A DNA stretch of 64,000 bases, from NCBI RefSeq assembly GCF_002921135.1, contig NZ_PQVJ01000011.1:1-64000 (forward strand), given 5' to 3'. A program made the position numbers and the translations under genes. Shown piece by piece: positions 29,243 through 38,340 of the stretch. This stretch comes from Avibacterium gallinarum. GTDB lineage: Bacteria; Pseudomonadota; Gammaproteobacteria; Enterobacterales; Pasteurellaceae. How positions within the stretch are numbered: the first letter of the stretch is position 1; the number at the start of each line of letters is the position of its first letter. The notes under the pieces were generated by a model. That model was not told where the DNA came from, made no database searches, and worked only from the letters and a program-made list of their open reading frames with translations.

Positions 29243-29431
29243 AGCACAGGGAAAAAATATAACAAAAATAAGGTATTAACCTTGGTATTTCGCTAATCAT
29301 TCTTTTCTGTGCGAAGATAGATTATAGCATAATCATTGCTAAATAAAATTCAGAATTAATTATTTGATTTTTAAAGAACAATGATACTTCGCTAAGCTAG
29401 CAGGGATTTGATGAGAACAATAGGTTAGCGA
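29243..29431 (-). promoter_or_regulatory. CRISPR leader
   Basis: A 189-base AT-rich region without reading frames lies between the newest repeat and the cas2 stop codon. Array transcription and spacer integration should start here. It holds two related elements, GGTATTTCGCTAA near 29284 and GATACTTCGCTAA near 29381, which may be protein-binding sites. Confidence 0.75.
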
Positions 29432-29725
29432 TTATAGAATTATGGCATCTTGGAAAATGTCAATTGATGGTTTGGCACCGTGATGCTCTACTTTTCTGCG
29501 CCATTTACTTCCTAAATGGTAAAAGCGCAAACTATCAGTTTCAGGGTTATAAGTATCCAATAGTTTGGATTTTAATACTACCCATTGATCTGGGGCAATA
29601 TCACATTCAAACACGGAATATTGCACGCGAACACCATAATCAAGACAATGTTTCGCAATACGACGCAAACGCGCTTGACCTTGTGGATCATCAAGAGAAA
29701 TATCATAAGTAATCAGCATTAACAT
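29432..29725 (-). CDS. cas2: CRISPR-associated protein Cas2
   Basis: Cas2 forms the structural core of the Cas1-Cas2 integrase that inserts new spacers. The 97-residue ferredoxin-like protein starts MLMLITYDISLDD, with the conserved aspartate at the end of the first strand, and continues YGVRVQYSVFECDI and LRFYHLGSKWRRKVEHHG, typical of type I-C Cas2. It is nine bases downstream of cas1 and adjoins the leader. Confidence 0.95.
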   Translation of the reverse strand: MLMLITYDISLDDPQGQARLRRIAKHCLDYGVRVQYSVFECDIAPDQWVVLKSKLLDTYNPETDSLRFYHLGSKWRRKVEHHGAKPSIDIFQDAIIL

Positions 29726-29734
29726 ATTGTTATC

Positions 29735-30748
29735 CTAACGCATTAAAAATGGGGGATATTCCGCTAAATCACCGCGTAAATGCCGTGCTAGTAGCATTGC
29801 TTGTATATGGGGTAATAATCCTATTGCAACATTTTCCTGCAAAAATGGGTGGAGTATTTTTTCTTGCTTCTTCGCTTGCCAAGCTTGGAATAGGCTTTTT
29901 CGCATTTCAGGTTTCAAATTAACTGCACCACTACTTTCTTTTACAAAATCACTTGGTTTAATTTGCCCACGGTTAATTAGGCTTAATACGGTTCTATCCA
30001 CCCACCAAGCACGAAATTCTTCCAATATATCTTGTGCTAAACTATCTCTGCCCGGACGATCAGCATGTAAAAAGCCAATTTGCGGATCTAGCCCCACACC
30101 TTGCAAAGCACCGCTAATTTCCTTACCTAAAATACTATATAAAAATGATAACAACGCATTCACTTCATCACGCGGTGGACGGCGTGAACGTCCGTGAAAA
30201 GCAAAACCGTTCTTATCCCGCAATAAATGATGAAAAACACTAAAGTAACGAGATGCAGCTTCGCCCTCAATGCCACGAATAGTCTCCAACCCGTCAGCTT
30301 GCTTAAGCTCCCTTAAACGTGCATTTAAACCATAAATAGCCTGTTGAATTTCTTGATTTTCACCATAATTTCGTAACTGGCGTTGCAACACACGCTTAGA
30401 TGATTGAATTTTAGCTGCGATAATATGACGAGCAATGGTGGTAGGTTTTTCTGCTGAATATTGATATTGCGCTCGACGTAATAATACATTTCCACTTTGT
30501 CGGCCTTGCAAACGCCCTAAATAGCGTCCATTTTCAGTGAAAAAGGCAAGATTTACATTATTTTCGCCACAAAATCCCATTAAAAATGGAGATACCAGCA
30601 CATTACCAAAACAGAATATATGTCCAATAGAATGAATAGGAAGCTGTGCCACTTTTTTACGCTCTTGTTCAATCACAAGCGTTTCTCTTTCTTTATGCAA
30701 ATAACTGCCTTGTGTCGTGATATAAATGGTATTTTGTAGTTTTTTCAT
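29735..30748 (-). CDS. cas1: CRISPR-associated endonuclease Cas1 (type I-C)
   Basis: Cas1 is the integrase catalysing spacer insertion at the leader-repeat junction. The 337 residues show an N-terminal beta domain and a C-terminal helical domain with the metal-binding residues Glu161 (RGIEGEAASRYF), His228 (GFLHADRPGRDSL) and Asp240 (AQDILEEFR). Length and motifs fit the I-C form. A gap of 58 bases with an uptake signal separates it from cas4; otherwise it belongs to the same leftward operon. Confidence 0.96.
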   Translation of the reverse strand: MKKLQNTIYITTQGSYLHKERETLVIEQERKKVAQLPIHSIGHIFCFGNVLVSPFLMGFCGENNVNLAFFTENGRYLGRLQGRQSGNVLLRRAQYQYSAEKPTTIARHIIAAKIQSSKRVLQRQLRNYGENQEIQQAIYGLNARLRELKQADGLETIRGIEGEAASRYFSVFHHLLRDKNGFAFHGRSRRPPRDEVNALLSFLYSILGKEISGALQGVGLDPQIGFLHADRPGRDSLAQDILEEFRAWWVDRTVLSLINRGQIKPSDFVKESSGAVNLKPEMRKSLFQAWQAKKQEKILHPFLQENVAIGLLPHIQAMLLARHLRGDLAEYPPFLMR

Positions 30749-30806
30749 CGTAAAAATTCACCTACTTAAGATTAAAAAACTCATCATTTTATACCGCACT
30801 TTGCTT

Positions 30807-31418
30807 TTATTCTTTCTCATCAAACAACCTTTTGATATAAGATTGCGATTTATCTTTTTCCAATAATGCAGGCTGGCAAAGCTCAATTAAAGAACAAGCC
30901 TTACAGTGTTTTCCATATTGTGGTGCAGGTGTTATGCCGCTTTCTAACAATGCTTGTACATTCGCAATGGTATCTAATGTTCTCTTTCTTAATTCAGCTG
31001 AAAACAGAACAGGCAAGCGATGTCGAGTTTGTAAATACCATATCGCCCCTTCCGTAATAGGCTGCCCTGTCATTTCTTCTAAACATAATGCTTGAGCGCA
31101 AAGTTGAATTTCATCAATAGGTTCAAGTTTGGGTTTTCCACGTTTGTACTCTACAGGCTTTAATTGACCTGAGCTAAGATCTTGCTCTACGAGATCCAAA
31201 ATTCCCGTTAATCCAAGCTGTTGCGCACAAACATGGACTGTTCGCTCAAAACGAATTCCCTTACGGCTTTCAGGCTCGCCTGAATCGACACGCTCGTGCA
31301 AGGTTCTTCCTTGTGCCGTAAGCAAGTTTTCTTCCCACGCTTGCTCGTTATGGATTAACGCACATTGGCGTGGGCAGAAAGCATAATGCTGTAATGCCGA
31401 AAGGGAAACGATATACAT
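30807..31418 (-). CDS. cas4: CRISPR-associated exonuclease Cas4
   Basis: Cas4 trims prespacers and checks their PAM together with Cas1-Cas2. The 203-residue protein has the Fe-S cysteines Cys15 (FCPRQC) and the C-terminal CKACSLIELC set. The RecB-like nuclease residues lie in GILDLVEQD and KPVEYKRGKPK, followed by the QLCAQALCLEE motif. It starts three bases after the cas7 stop codon. Nothing is missing. Confidence 0.95.
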   Translation of the reverse strand: MYIVSLSALQHYAFCPRQCALIHNEQAWEENLLTAQGRTLHERVDSGEPESRKGIRFERTVHVCAQQLGLTGILDLVEQDLSSGQLKPVEYKRGKPKLEPIDEIQLCAQALCLEEMTGQPITEGAIWYLQTRHRLPVLFSAELRKRTLDTIANVQALLESGITPAPQYGKHCKACSLIELCQPALLEKDKSQSYIKRLFDEKE

Positions 31419-31421
31419 TGG

Positions 31422-32285
31422 TTAAATTAATTCTTCAACCGTCACGCCTGTTAACCCATCGGTATTCACTGAGATACGGTAATCATCAAATGACTGTGCA
31501 GGCATTGCCATATCACCATTCACGCGCTCAATGGTAACTCGCTCAAATAATTTATGCGCTGGCTGATTGCCTAAAGCGTCTTGATGTTTAAATACCACCA
31601 GTTTGCGCGCCACCATTTCACCACGCGCGGCAGAATGATCATGTTCAAACATCAGCTGTAAAGCCTGCCATAACTTCTGTAAATCTTCCTCGCTAAAGCC
31701 CGTTTTCTCTGCTAATTTTGCTGAAATAAAGCCGTGAACACGATAAAGTCCGTAAGGAACAATGGCTTTACGTCCCATAGTACGTTCTTTTTCAAGATCT
31801 TTCTCATTGGTTACTGCCATACGCGTAATAGAAAGTTCCACTGGAACAATCGGATCGATTGATTGTGCAAAGGCAAATTGCACAGGGCCACGAACTTGAC
31901 CGCTATTAACTTCTGTCGTCATTACTGCGCCAAAACTACGAACATCAAAGAAATTTTTGCACATCCACGCGGTAATTTCGCGTGCTTTGGCTTCATCTTT
32001 CGGTAGTTTTTTCGCTTCAGGCTTGATGGATAAAGCTTCATAGGCACGTTTATTTTGTAAATTCAGTACACTTTTCTCTTTCACATAAATCTCGTAGCCT
32101 GGCTCATTTTCATAGCATAATTCAATAAAATTACGGATCTTACGTTTTAAACAAACATCTGTAACCAAGCCTTTGCTGGTTTCAGGATCCATACGCGGTA
32201 AATTTCCTGCATCAGGATCACCATTTGGATTCCCGTTAGTAACATCAAAAAAATATACAAATTCATAACGATTCTGGATAGTCAT
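31422..32285 (-). CDS. cas7c: Cas7c (Csd2) Cascade backbone
   Basis: Cas7 subunits polymerise along the crRNA to form the backbone of the type I-C surveillance complex. The 287 residues begin with the typical [20 protein letters not shown] block and include [23 protein letters not shown], shared by Csd2 proteins. It is three bases downstream of cas8c, within the operon. Complete and of normal length. Confidence 0.95.
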   Translation of the reverse strand: MTIQNRYEFVYFFDVTNGNPNGDPDAGNLPRMDPETSKGLVTDVCLKRKIRNFIELCYENEPGYEIYVKEKSVLNLQNKRAYEALSIKPEAKKLPKDEAKAREITAWMCKNFFDVRSFGAVMTTEVNSGQVRGPVQFAFAQSIDPIVPVELSITRMAVTNEKDLEKERTMGRKAIVPYGLYRVHGFISAKLAEKTGFSEEDLQKLWQALQLMFEHDHSAARGEMVARKLVVFKHQDALGNQPAHKLFERVTIERVNGDMAMPAQSFDDYRISVNTDGLTGVTVEELI

Positions 32286-32288
32286 TTT

Positions 32289-32681
32289 TTACTCCTTGAT
32301 TGATTCTGTTTCATCAGCATTAACTTTTTTGCTGAAATAACGTTCTTTTTCTTGATAATAGCCTAATGCAAAGCGTCCTTGTTCCTCAATGTTCAAATGA
32401 CGCGGGAAAACGGTTGGTAACTTCCCTAAAATTGCAGCAAGATCCTTACTTAAATTAATCGCCATACCCATTTTGTCTTTCTTTAAACGGGAAAAATGGT
32501 GCTGACCCCCTTTGAGAAGACGTGGGAAAACTGAATATGGCACAGTAGATGCAGAAGCATAATAACGATCGACAATATTTGCATTGAGATCGCCTAACGC
32601 TTGGTATTGAACGCGTTCTAACAACGCAAACAATCGTCCAAGAAGATAAGCTGTGTGATCACTATTTTCATCTAATTCCAT
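32289..32681 (-). CDS. cas11c: Cas11c small subunit from an internal start in cas8c
   Basis: In type I-C systems the small subunit is known to be translated from within the cas8c message. Here the in-frame ATG at 32681 (cas8c Met471, MELDENSDHTAYLL) is preceded by a perfect AAGGAG five bases upstream, on the leftward strand. The 130-residue product is helical (AYLLGRLFALLERVQYQALG and onward), the size expected for Cas11. The ribosome site and frame are read directly; expression is inferred from the family. Confidence 0.7.
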   Translation of the reverse strand: MELDENSDHTAYLLGRLFALLERVQYQALGDLNANIVDRYYASASTVPYSVFPRLLKGGQHHFSRLKKDKMGMAINLSKDLAAILGKLPTVFPRHLNIEEQGRFALGYYQEKERYFSKKVNADETESIKE

Positions 32682-34091
32682 AGGAACTCCTTGTTTTATC
32701 AAACCTTTTCTAAATCGCCGCTGAAGTACGGCTTTAACCATTGCAATTCTTAATCCTGTTATTTGCCCATCCGCTCTAAATCGCATCAGTAATTGAGATA
32801 ATAAATTCATCGGATAAAGACTATCAGTAAAAATAGCTCGAGCCAGCTCTCCTGCGAGTACAGGGGAAATATTTTCAGATTTACCTTTACCAGTGCGATC
32901 TAATGGCGTTGTTTGCAATAATAAACGCCAAATAGAAGGCGGAGTCTTCCAAGGGCGAGGATTAAGTGCAAGATCCTGCCAATGCATCGCTAAGTTATTG
33001 GCTAGCTCGCCAAAACTGGTTTCCAACCAAAAACGAATAGAAATTCTTGAGGTATTTGGCGCTAAACCTAAAATGAAAAAACGGGTACTCGGTGCTATCC
33101 CAAGATTAATCTCTTGCAAAGGTCTGCCTTTACTCATTTTTTCTAGCATATCAAAAATAGGGCTATTCTCTTGCTCATCATCAGGCGGTGTCAAAAAACC
33201 TGCAAAAAATTGTTCCGCCAGCTCCGCTTGTTCAACATCTTCTGCTTCGGCCCAAAAAACGGTACTTGTATCGCCGATCATTAAATGATGATTTTTATTG
33301 CGTAATAAATAATTTAACGCTGTGGTATAAGCAAACGCTGCTTGTTCTGAAACAGGTGCATTATCACCTTGATCCTTATTAAAAGAAGTAAAGGCATCTT
33401 TATTGAAAGAAATAATTGAGCCGCCCGAGCTTTGCCCGCCCTGAATACCTTTAATTGAAGGATGCAAACGTGCAATAGGGGCTTTTTCCCCCGTAATTAA
33501 ACAAATTCCTTCCGTCTTATCGTTCTTGGATAATAAACCAGCCCATAAATTTTGCGCTTCAACACTTTGATGAATATATTGATTTTCACCATCTAACTTA
33601 AATACAAGGTTAGCATCTAATATTTCAATTGGGCAAAGAGAGTCCGTAAATTTTTCAGGCTCCCAAGTTGTTAAGAATTTCACCAAGGCTTGCAAGCCTT
33701 TATCTTGAGTATCCGCTAATGCCTCTAAATGAAACTGTTTGAACGCATCGAAAGTATGGTGCGAAAGCAACGCAGGCTGCATTTTCGCACTGGCTTTATC
33801 CTGATTGGCTTCCACCCCAAGCACATAAGCGGTTTTGTCCCATAAAAAATTCGGTTTTATGCCAGATGTTCGTTTCACTGCTTGGGGAACATTCATTAAC
33901 TTCGGTCTTGGCTTTTTGTCATCAGTAAAATTAGGAATGACATCAACCAACTCTCCCTTTGGATTTAACACTAAGATATAGCCAATTTTTTCTTCACTAA
34001 ATCCATAAGAAGGGACTTTAGGCTCACCGGTATCACGATCCTTTTGTGCAGATAAACGTTGATAATAACGAACAAGCGATAATAAAATCAC
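32289..34091 (-). CDS. cas8c: Cas8c (Csd1) large subunit
   Basis: Cas8c is the large subunit that recognises the PAM and helps unwind target DNA. The 600-residue protein matches Csd1, with early VPSYGFSEEKIGYILVL, central ICLITGEKAPIARLHPSIKG and SFNKDAF blocks, and a helical C-terminal region. Its start overlaps the cas5c stop by four bases. Inside the gene an AAGGAG site and in-frame ATG (Met471) should give a separate C-terminal product, listed as cas11c. Confidence 0.95.
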   Translation of the reverse strand: MILLSLVRYYQRLSAQKDRDTGEPKVPSYGFSEEKIGYILVLNPKGELVDVIPNFTDDKKPRPKLMNVPQAVKRTSGIKPNFLWDKTAYVLGVEANQDKASAKMQPALLSHHTFDAFKQFHLEALADTQDKGLQALVKFLTTWEPEKFTDSLCPIEILDANLVFKLDGENQYIHQSVEAQNLWAGLLSKNDKTEGICLITGEKAPIARLHPSIKGIQGGQSSGGSIISFNKDAFTSFNKDQGDNAPVSEQAAFAYTTALNYLLRNKNHHLMIGDTSTVFWAEAEDVEQAELAEQFFAGFLTPPDDEQENSPIFDMLEKMSKGRPLQEINLGIAPSTRFFILGLAPNTSRISIRFWLETSFGELANNLAMHWQDLALNPRPWKTPPSIWRLLLQTTPLDRTGKGKSENISPVLAGELARAIFTDSLYPMNLLSQLLMRFRADGQITGLRIAMVKAVLQRRFRKGLIKQGVPMELDENSDHTAYLLGRLFALLERVQYQALGDLNANIVDRYYASASTVPYSVFPRLLKGGQHHFSRLKKDKMGMAINLSKDLAAILGKLPTVFPRHLNIEEQGRFALGYYQEKERYFSKKVNADETESIKE

Positions 34092-34765
34092 GATACCACC
34101 TCCTCGGCCATAAAAGGGGGCACAGTAATAATGCCATCTTGCATTTTAGCTCTAAAAAAGTGCGGTGTATTTTTATTCTGAAAATCAATATCGTACAACA
34201 TCCAACCTAAATCACGCTGACGATCATTTTCATCTAACAAACATTCTGGTAACGCCTCATCTTCATCAATAAAGGCAAATTCAGCAGGAAACTCCCTCAC
34301 CCCCATACAAGGTTGCTGGAAGCATTGTCCTTTCATTGCTCGGCGTTTAAACATTTCTAAATGCTTGGTTAAATTATCACCTTCACCTGCTTTATCCGTC
34401 ATTACAATATGGGCTTCAATAACATAAGCGACATTTTTTAATACAGTAGCAGCACGTTGTTGACGATCTTCTTCTATGATAGTATAAAGTCCTTCAACAC
34501 TGTTACGCTTCATTGCCCCACTTACTTTAGTGGCGGGCAGCTTACTCCCCAATTCATTTCGGCGAATAGATTCAAACTGGATAGGTTTCAGCACATAGAT
34601 CTTATCTATCACCCAGTTTATTGCGGGCTTCCAATGGATCGCTGATAATATCCCCCGCGCAGCTGAAGGGGTTATCACGTCATAAGATACCCGTTCCACC
34701 TTCATTTCTGGGCGGGTGAAACAGGCATAATCTCCCCAAATATGTAATCTCACTTTATTCTTCAT
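34088..34765 (-). CDS. cas5c: Cas5c (Cas5d) crRNA endonuclease
   Basis: Type I-C systems lack Cas6; Cas5c cuts the precursor at the repeat hairpin and then caps the 5' handle of the crRNA. The 225-residue protein begins VRLHIWGDYACFTRPEMKVE and includes ERVSYDVITPSAARGILSAI, the core RAMP elements of Cas5d. No cas6 gene occurs anywhere in the cluster, in agreement. It follows cas3 by 38 bases. Confidence 0.94.
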   Translation of the reverse strand: MKNKVRLHIWGDYACFTRPEMKVERVSYDVITPSAARGILSAIHWKPAINWVIDKIYVLKPIQFESIRRNELGSKLPATKVSGAMKRNSVEGLYTIIEEDRQQRAATVLKNVAYVIEAHIVMTDKAGEGDNLTKHLEMFKRRAMKGQCFQQPCMGVREFPAEFAFIDEDEALPECLLDENDRQRDLGWMLYDIDFQNKNTPHFFRAKMQDGIITVPPFMAEEVVS

Positions 34766-34803
34766 TCACTACTCCATTTATTCTATGGTTATGCTATGAC
34801 AAG

Positions 34804-37023
34804 TTACCAAGCACAATTTTCCGCAGCAATAAATTCTGGTGTATCCCAATTTAATCCAGAATGTTCGCTATATAAATCCCGATTAATCAAATAATAAAAT
34901 TGTTCACCGAAACGTTCTCTATTAATTAAATCAACCGCACCACGCTGATAAAGTGCGGTCAAAATTTTCTCAGAAATTTGGATCGTATAGGGTTGCAACT
35001 TGCGTAAAATCCCCCCAATTTGTTCGGTATTTTGTAGGATATCGATAAGTTTTTCGGCCTCTTCATTAAAAGGAATAATCAAAGGCACAAGATGGCTTTG
35101 AATCATTTGAAATTTTTTCGCCATGGTTTCAAAAGGGAAATTTAGCCTTGCATTATGGCAATCTGCTAAAATGCCAGCTTTATCGAGTTCACTCCCCTTT
35201 GAAGCATAAACCTGTTTGAAATAACTTAAAATAGCATCTGGTGCCAGTAAATCGGACTGATGTGAGCGCACAACCGAGCGCATACAGGCCGAAAGTACGT
35301 TTAACTCCGCTGGCGGCTTCCACTGCTCTTCTGGCTTAAAAATAAAGACTAAACTTTCGCTCTGCGCCCGTTTACCCTCGCGATTACAACGTCCTGCTGC
35401 TTGGGCAACGGAATCTAAGCCCGCTTCCGCACGCATTACCAGCGGGAAATCAACATCCACACCCGCCTCTATTAAGGATGTTGAAATCACCCGACAAGGT
35501 TTGCCTTCTTTCAAGCAATGACGAATCTCATCAAGTATTTGCGTACGATGTTTAGCACACATCAAGGTGGAAAGATGAAAACATCCCTCCAGGGATTTCG
35601 CTAAATGATACAAATGCTGCGCGTGCTTGCGATTATTGACAATAATCAGAATTTGTGGATTTTCAGTTAAATAATTGAGTAAAGACTCATCTTTTTGTTC
35701 ACCAATATGCTGTACAGTAGTACGCGCCAATCGTTCAAATAATTGCTCAGGATTTGGTGCAATTTCGCGTAAATTCTCAAACCCTTTATAAAAACCGTGT
35801 TGCTGATGGATCGCTGGTTGAGTCGCAGTACACATTACCACCGAACAGCGATAATTACGCGCAAGTTCATCAATGGCAGCCATAATCGGACGCAATAAAT
35901 TGAGCGGTAACATTTGTGCTTCATCTAAAATAATCACACTTCCCGTAATATTATGTAACTTACGGCAACGAGATGAACGATTTGCAAATAAAGATTCAAA
36001 AAATTGCACCGCCGTAGTTACCACAACAGGCATATCCCAATTTTCAGAAGCTAAGCGCAATTTATCTTTGCTATGTTTATCCGCCAATTTTCCATCATCA
36101 AAGGTACTATGATGCTCTAACACCGCCTTCTCACCAAGCTCGCCAAATGCTTGACGAAATTGTGCAGCATTTTGCTCAATAATACTCGTAAAAGGAATCA
36201 CATAAATAATACGGCGAAGTTGGTGAATCTTAGCGTGCTCAAGAGCAAATGCCATTGAGGTAAAAGTTTTTCCACCACCAGTTGGCACGGTTAAAGTAAA
36301 GAGTCCAGGTGGTAGTGCGGCTTGCTGTACCGCATAATCAAAAATCTGACTGCGCAGTTGATTCAGCGAAGAAACTTTCTGATTAGCTGAAGATTGTCTA
36401 AATTTTGACTGAATAAATTGATTAAAATGATGCTGTAAGGTAATAAGATCAGGATAATTACCCCGTTCAACGGGAACATTTTGCCCTTTGGCATAAAAAG
36501 CTTCTGTTTCTAAAAAATCTGCATCGACCAAACAAGAATAAAGCATTCGGGTAAAAAAAGACAAAGAGAAAAATTGCTCTGTTTTCGACGGCGTGATAGC
36601 AGGAAAAGAAAGTTTATCGGCTAACGGAATTTCATCTTGCCAAGCCTTATCTAAAGCAGGAATGATATTTTCTAAGCGCTGGGCTAAGGTTGTTAAATCC
36701 CCTTCTCGCGAACCATTCGCTAACCCAGCGTGATGTCCTGCAATACAAAATGCCATCAGCCAACCTAGTTGAGGGTATTTTTCTACGGCTAATTTTGCTC
36801 CTGCAGTTGAATGATCAACCCGCGGCCCACCACGCAAACGCGCTTGATATGGCTCACTATACTTACCAAAATCGTGTAGCAATCCCATATGATAGGCAAT
36901 CTCTTGAGCGCCAAAGTATTGCGCAAAACAAGCGGCCATTTTCGCAACATTGATCAAATGATCACTTAACAACTGCCAATCTTTCTCTGTCGGATCTTCT
37001 GTCGAATGTGCGAAAAAAACCAT
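34804..37023 (-). CDS. cas3: CRISPR-associated helicase-nuclease Cas3
   Basis: Cas3 is recruited to target-bound Cascade and degrades DNA. The 739-residue protein has an N-terminal HD nuclease domain (HMGLLHDFGKYSEPYQ, His50-Asp51; SGHH-like AGHHAG near 96) and a superfamily 2 helicase with Walker A VPTGGGKT at 247-253. Walker B is ILDEAQ (367-370, DEAQ rather than the more usual DEAH), and motif VI is QAAGRCNREGK. It is the first gene of the leftward operon; its upstream region carries a promoter and a CRP site. Confidence 0.96.
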   Translation of the reverse strand: MVFFAHSTEDPTEKDWQLLSDHLINVAKMAACFAQYFGAQEIAYHMGLLHDFGKYSEPYQARLRGGPRVDHSTAGAKLAVEKYPQLGWLMAFCIAGHHAGLANGSREGDLTTLAQRLENIIPALDKAWQDEIPLADKLSFPAITPSKTEQFFSLSFFTRMLYSCLVDADFLETEAFYAKGQNVPVERGNYPDLITLQHHFNQFIQSKFRQSSANQKVSSLNQLRSQIFDYAVQQAALPPGLFTLTVPTGGGKTFTSMAFALEHAKIHQLRRIIYVIPFTSIIEQNAAQFRQAFGELGEKAVLEHHSTFDDGKLADKHSKDKLRLASENWDMPVVVTTAVQFFESLFANRSSRCRKLHNITGSVIILDEAQMLPLNLLRPIMAAIDELARNYRCSVVMCTATQPAIHQQHGFYKGFENLREIAPNPEQLFERLARTTVQHIGEQKDESLLNYLTENPQILIIVNNRKHAQHLYHLAKSLEGCFHLSTLMCAKHRTQILDEIRHCLKEGKPCRVISTSLIEAGVDVDFPLVMRAEAGLDSVAQAAGRCNREGKRAQSESLVFIFKPEEQWKPPAELNVLSACMRSVVRSHQSDLLAPDAILSYFKQVYASKGSELDKAGILADCHNARLNFPFETMAKKFQMIQSHLVPLIIPFNEEAEKLIDILQNTEQIGGILRKLQPYTIQISEKILTALYQRGAVDLINRERFGEQFYYLINRDLYSEHSGLNWDTPEFIAAENCAW

Positions 37024-37060
37024 ACACGCTACCGCTTTAAAATGCTCATCATTAGACGGA

Positions 37061-37088
37061 AGTATATAAAAATCCCCTTATCTTTCAA
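37061..37088 (-). promoter_or_regulatory. Predicted cas operon promoter
   Basis: On the leftward strand TTGAAA (37088-37083) and TATACT (37066-37061) are separated by 16 bases. Transcription would start near 37054, about 30 bases before the cas3 ATG. Confidence 0.55.
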
Positions 37089-37105
37089 TCAGTAAAACAA
37101 AATTT

Positions 37106-37121
37106 TGTGATACATTTCACA
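37106..37121. promoter_or_regulatory. CRP site upstream of cas3
   Basis: TGTGATACATTTCACA is a full match to the CRP consensus TGTGA-N6-TCACA. Its centre lies about 60 bases upstream of the predicted start point, the classic class I activator position. The core is TGTGA, the ordinary CRP type, not the TGCGA type used by Sxy-dependent competence genes in this family. Confidence 0.75.
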
Positions 37122-37194
37122 TTGTTTTTGAAAATGCTTAAGTTTAAGCTAGGGAAAACGTAAATTACGCAGCTGAAAGGAAAATGATAGATAT

Positions 37195-37216
37195 AAAAAA
37201 AGCCGCTCTTGGCGAC
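37195..37216 (-). terminator. tRNA operon terminator
   Basis: On the leftward strand AGTCGC/GCGGCT forms a six-base stem (one G-T pair) followed by a run of seven T. It lies 30 bases after the tRNA-Leu 3' end. Confidence 0.7.
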
Positions 37217-37245
37217 TATCTTATTGATTTATTTTGGTTTTCAAA

Positions 37246-37332
37246 TGGTGCCCGAGGGCGGACTTGAACCGCCACGACTCGAAAGTCGAGGGATTTTAAA
37301 TCCCTTGTGTCTACCGATTTCACCACTCGGGC
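37246..37332 (-). tRNA. tRNA-Leu (anticodon TAA)
   Basis: Leftward strand; 87 bases including an encoded CCA. The acceptor stem is GCCCGAG/CTCGGGC, the anticodon loop reads TTTAAAA with TAA, a long variable arm is present as in class II tRNAs, and the T loop is GGTTCAAGTCC. It is the second gene of a two-tRNA transcript. Confidence 0.95.
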
Positions 37333-37334
37333 GT

Positions 37335-37410
<76 letters not shown>

Positions 37411-37451
37411 ATACTTAGCTAACCATTCGGTCTTGCTAAATAACGAGGTGC

Positions 37452-37479
37452 ATTTTACGGATTTACGCCGATTAGTCAA
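37452..37479 (-). promoter_or_regulatory. tRNA operon promoter
   Basis: Leftward strand TTGACT (37479-37474) and TAAAAT (37457-37452) with 16 bases between, followed by a GC-containing discriminator GCACC as is common for stable RNA promoters. Confidence 0.6.
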
Positions 37480-37620
37480 ATAGAAATTTCTTACTTTGTG
37501 TTTGATTGACTAAAAAAAATTCACTTTCTATAAATTTGTTTATTTTGAAAGCAGAGCTTGATGATTTCCACTTCGATATTATTTTTAGCTTGGCTCTTCC
37601 ACAAAAAAATTCATAAAAAA

Positions 37621-37665
37621 ACACCGCACTTAGTTATCTATTCAACCCAAGTGCGGTGTAATTTT
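37621..37665 (-). terminator. pgsA terminator made of two inverted uptake signals
   Basis: ACACCGCACTT and AAGTGCGGTGT pair perfectly over 11 bases around a 17-base loop, flanked by A and T runs. It lies just after the pgsA stop codon. Confidence 0.8.
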
Positions 37666-37673
37666 TGAGAATT

Positions 37674-38222
37674 TTATTCTTCTAATAAATTATCTTTTGC
37701 GGCTTTGAGATATTGTAGCATTGACCACACGGTTAAAATCGCAGCGATATATAAGAATACGATGCCTGCAATTTCCATTAAAACATTATAACGCCATAGC
37801 AATCCGCCTAATGCCAGCATTTGTGAAGCAGTTTTCACTTTGCCCAGCCAAGACACGGCTACTTTGCTACGGCTGCCGATTTCCGCCATCCATTCACGCA
37901 AGGCGGAAACGATGATTTCCCTTGAGATCATTACAATCGCAGGCAAGGTTACCCAAAAGCTGTGTTGATATTCCACCACTAACACCAGTGCAGCAACCAC
38001 CATCACTTTGTCCGCAACGGGATCGAGAAATGCGCCAAAGGGCGTGCTTTGATTCCATTTTCGTGCTAAGTAGCCATCAAACCAGTCTGTAACGGCAGCG
38101 ACAAAAAAGATCGCGGTGGTTAAAAATGGCGCCCAAGCAAAAGGGAGATAAAACGCCAAGACAAAAAATGGGATAAGCACCACACGGAATAAGGTCAGAA
38201 TTGTTGGGAAGTTTAATTTCAT
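37674..38222 (-). CDS. pgsA: CDP-diacylglycerol-glycerol-3-phosphate 3-phosphatidyltransferase
   Basis: This inner-membrane enzyme makes phosphatidylglycerol phosphate, the precursor of phosphatidylglycerol and cardiolipin. The 182 residues carry the CDP-alcohol phosphotransferase motif [23 protein letters not shown] split over two helices (aspartates from the D-G-x2-A-R-x8-G-x3-D-x3-D pattern) and about five membrane helices. The start MKLNFPT matches the enteric family start; the frame continues to a TTG at 38234. It precedes the tRNA genes, as in other Gammaproteobacteria. Confidence 0.95.
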   Translation of the reverse strand: MKLNFPTILTLFRVVLIPFFVLAFYLPFAWAPFLTTAIFFVAAVTDWFDGYLARKWNQSTPFGAFLDPVADKVMVVAALVLVVEYQHSFWVTLPAIVMISREIIVSALREWMAEIGSRSKVAVSWLGKVKTASQMLALGGLLWRYNVLMEIAGIVFLYIAAILTVWSMLQYLKAAKDNLLEE

Positions 38223-38300
38223 AGAGCGTAACAATCACAGAAAATAGATAATCATTGATTATTTTAAAGCATATTTTTCTAATTAGAAAACACTATTTAA

Positions 38301-38332
38301 AAAAATATCCCTCTGAAAAGAGGGATATTTTT
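38301..38332 (-). terminator. valS terminator
   Basis: A perfect 14-bp stem AAAAATATCCCTCT/AGAGGGATATTTTT with a GAAA loop lies nine bases after the valS stop codon. Confidence 0.88.
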
Positions 38333-38340
38333 GCTCGAAA

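Noticed and set aside
26761-29262. Several open frames inside the CRISPR array with repeated peptides such as FQFTAIWEMA
   Set aside because: They are translations of the repeats and have no independent start signals.
34804-37023. Defective Cas3 because Walker B reads DEAQ, not DEAH
   Set aside because: DEAQ is a tolerated variant of the DExH motif and all other motifs are intact.
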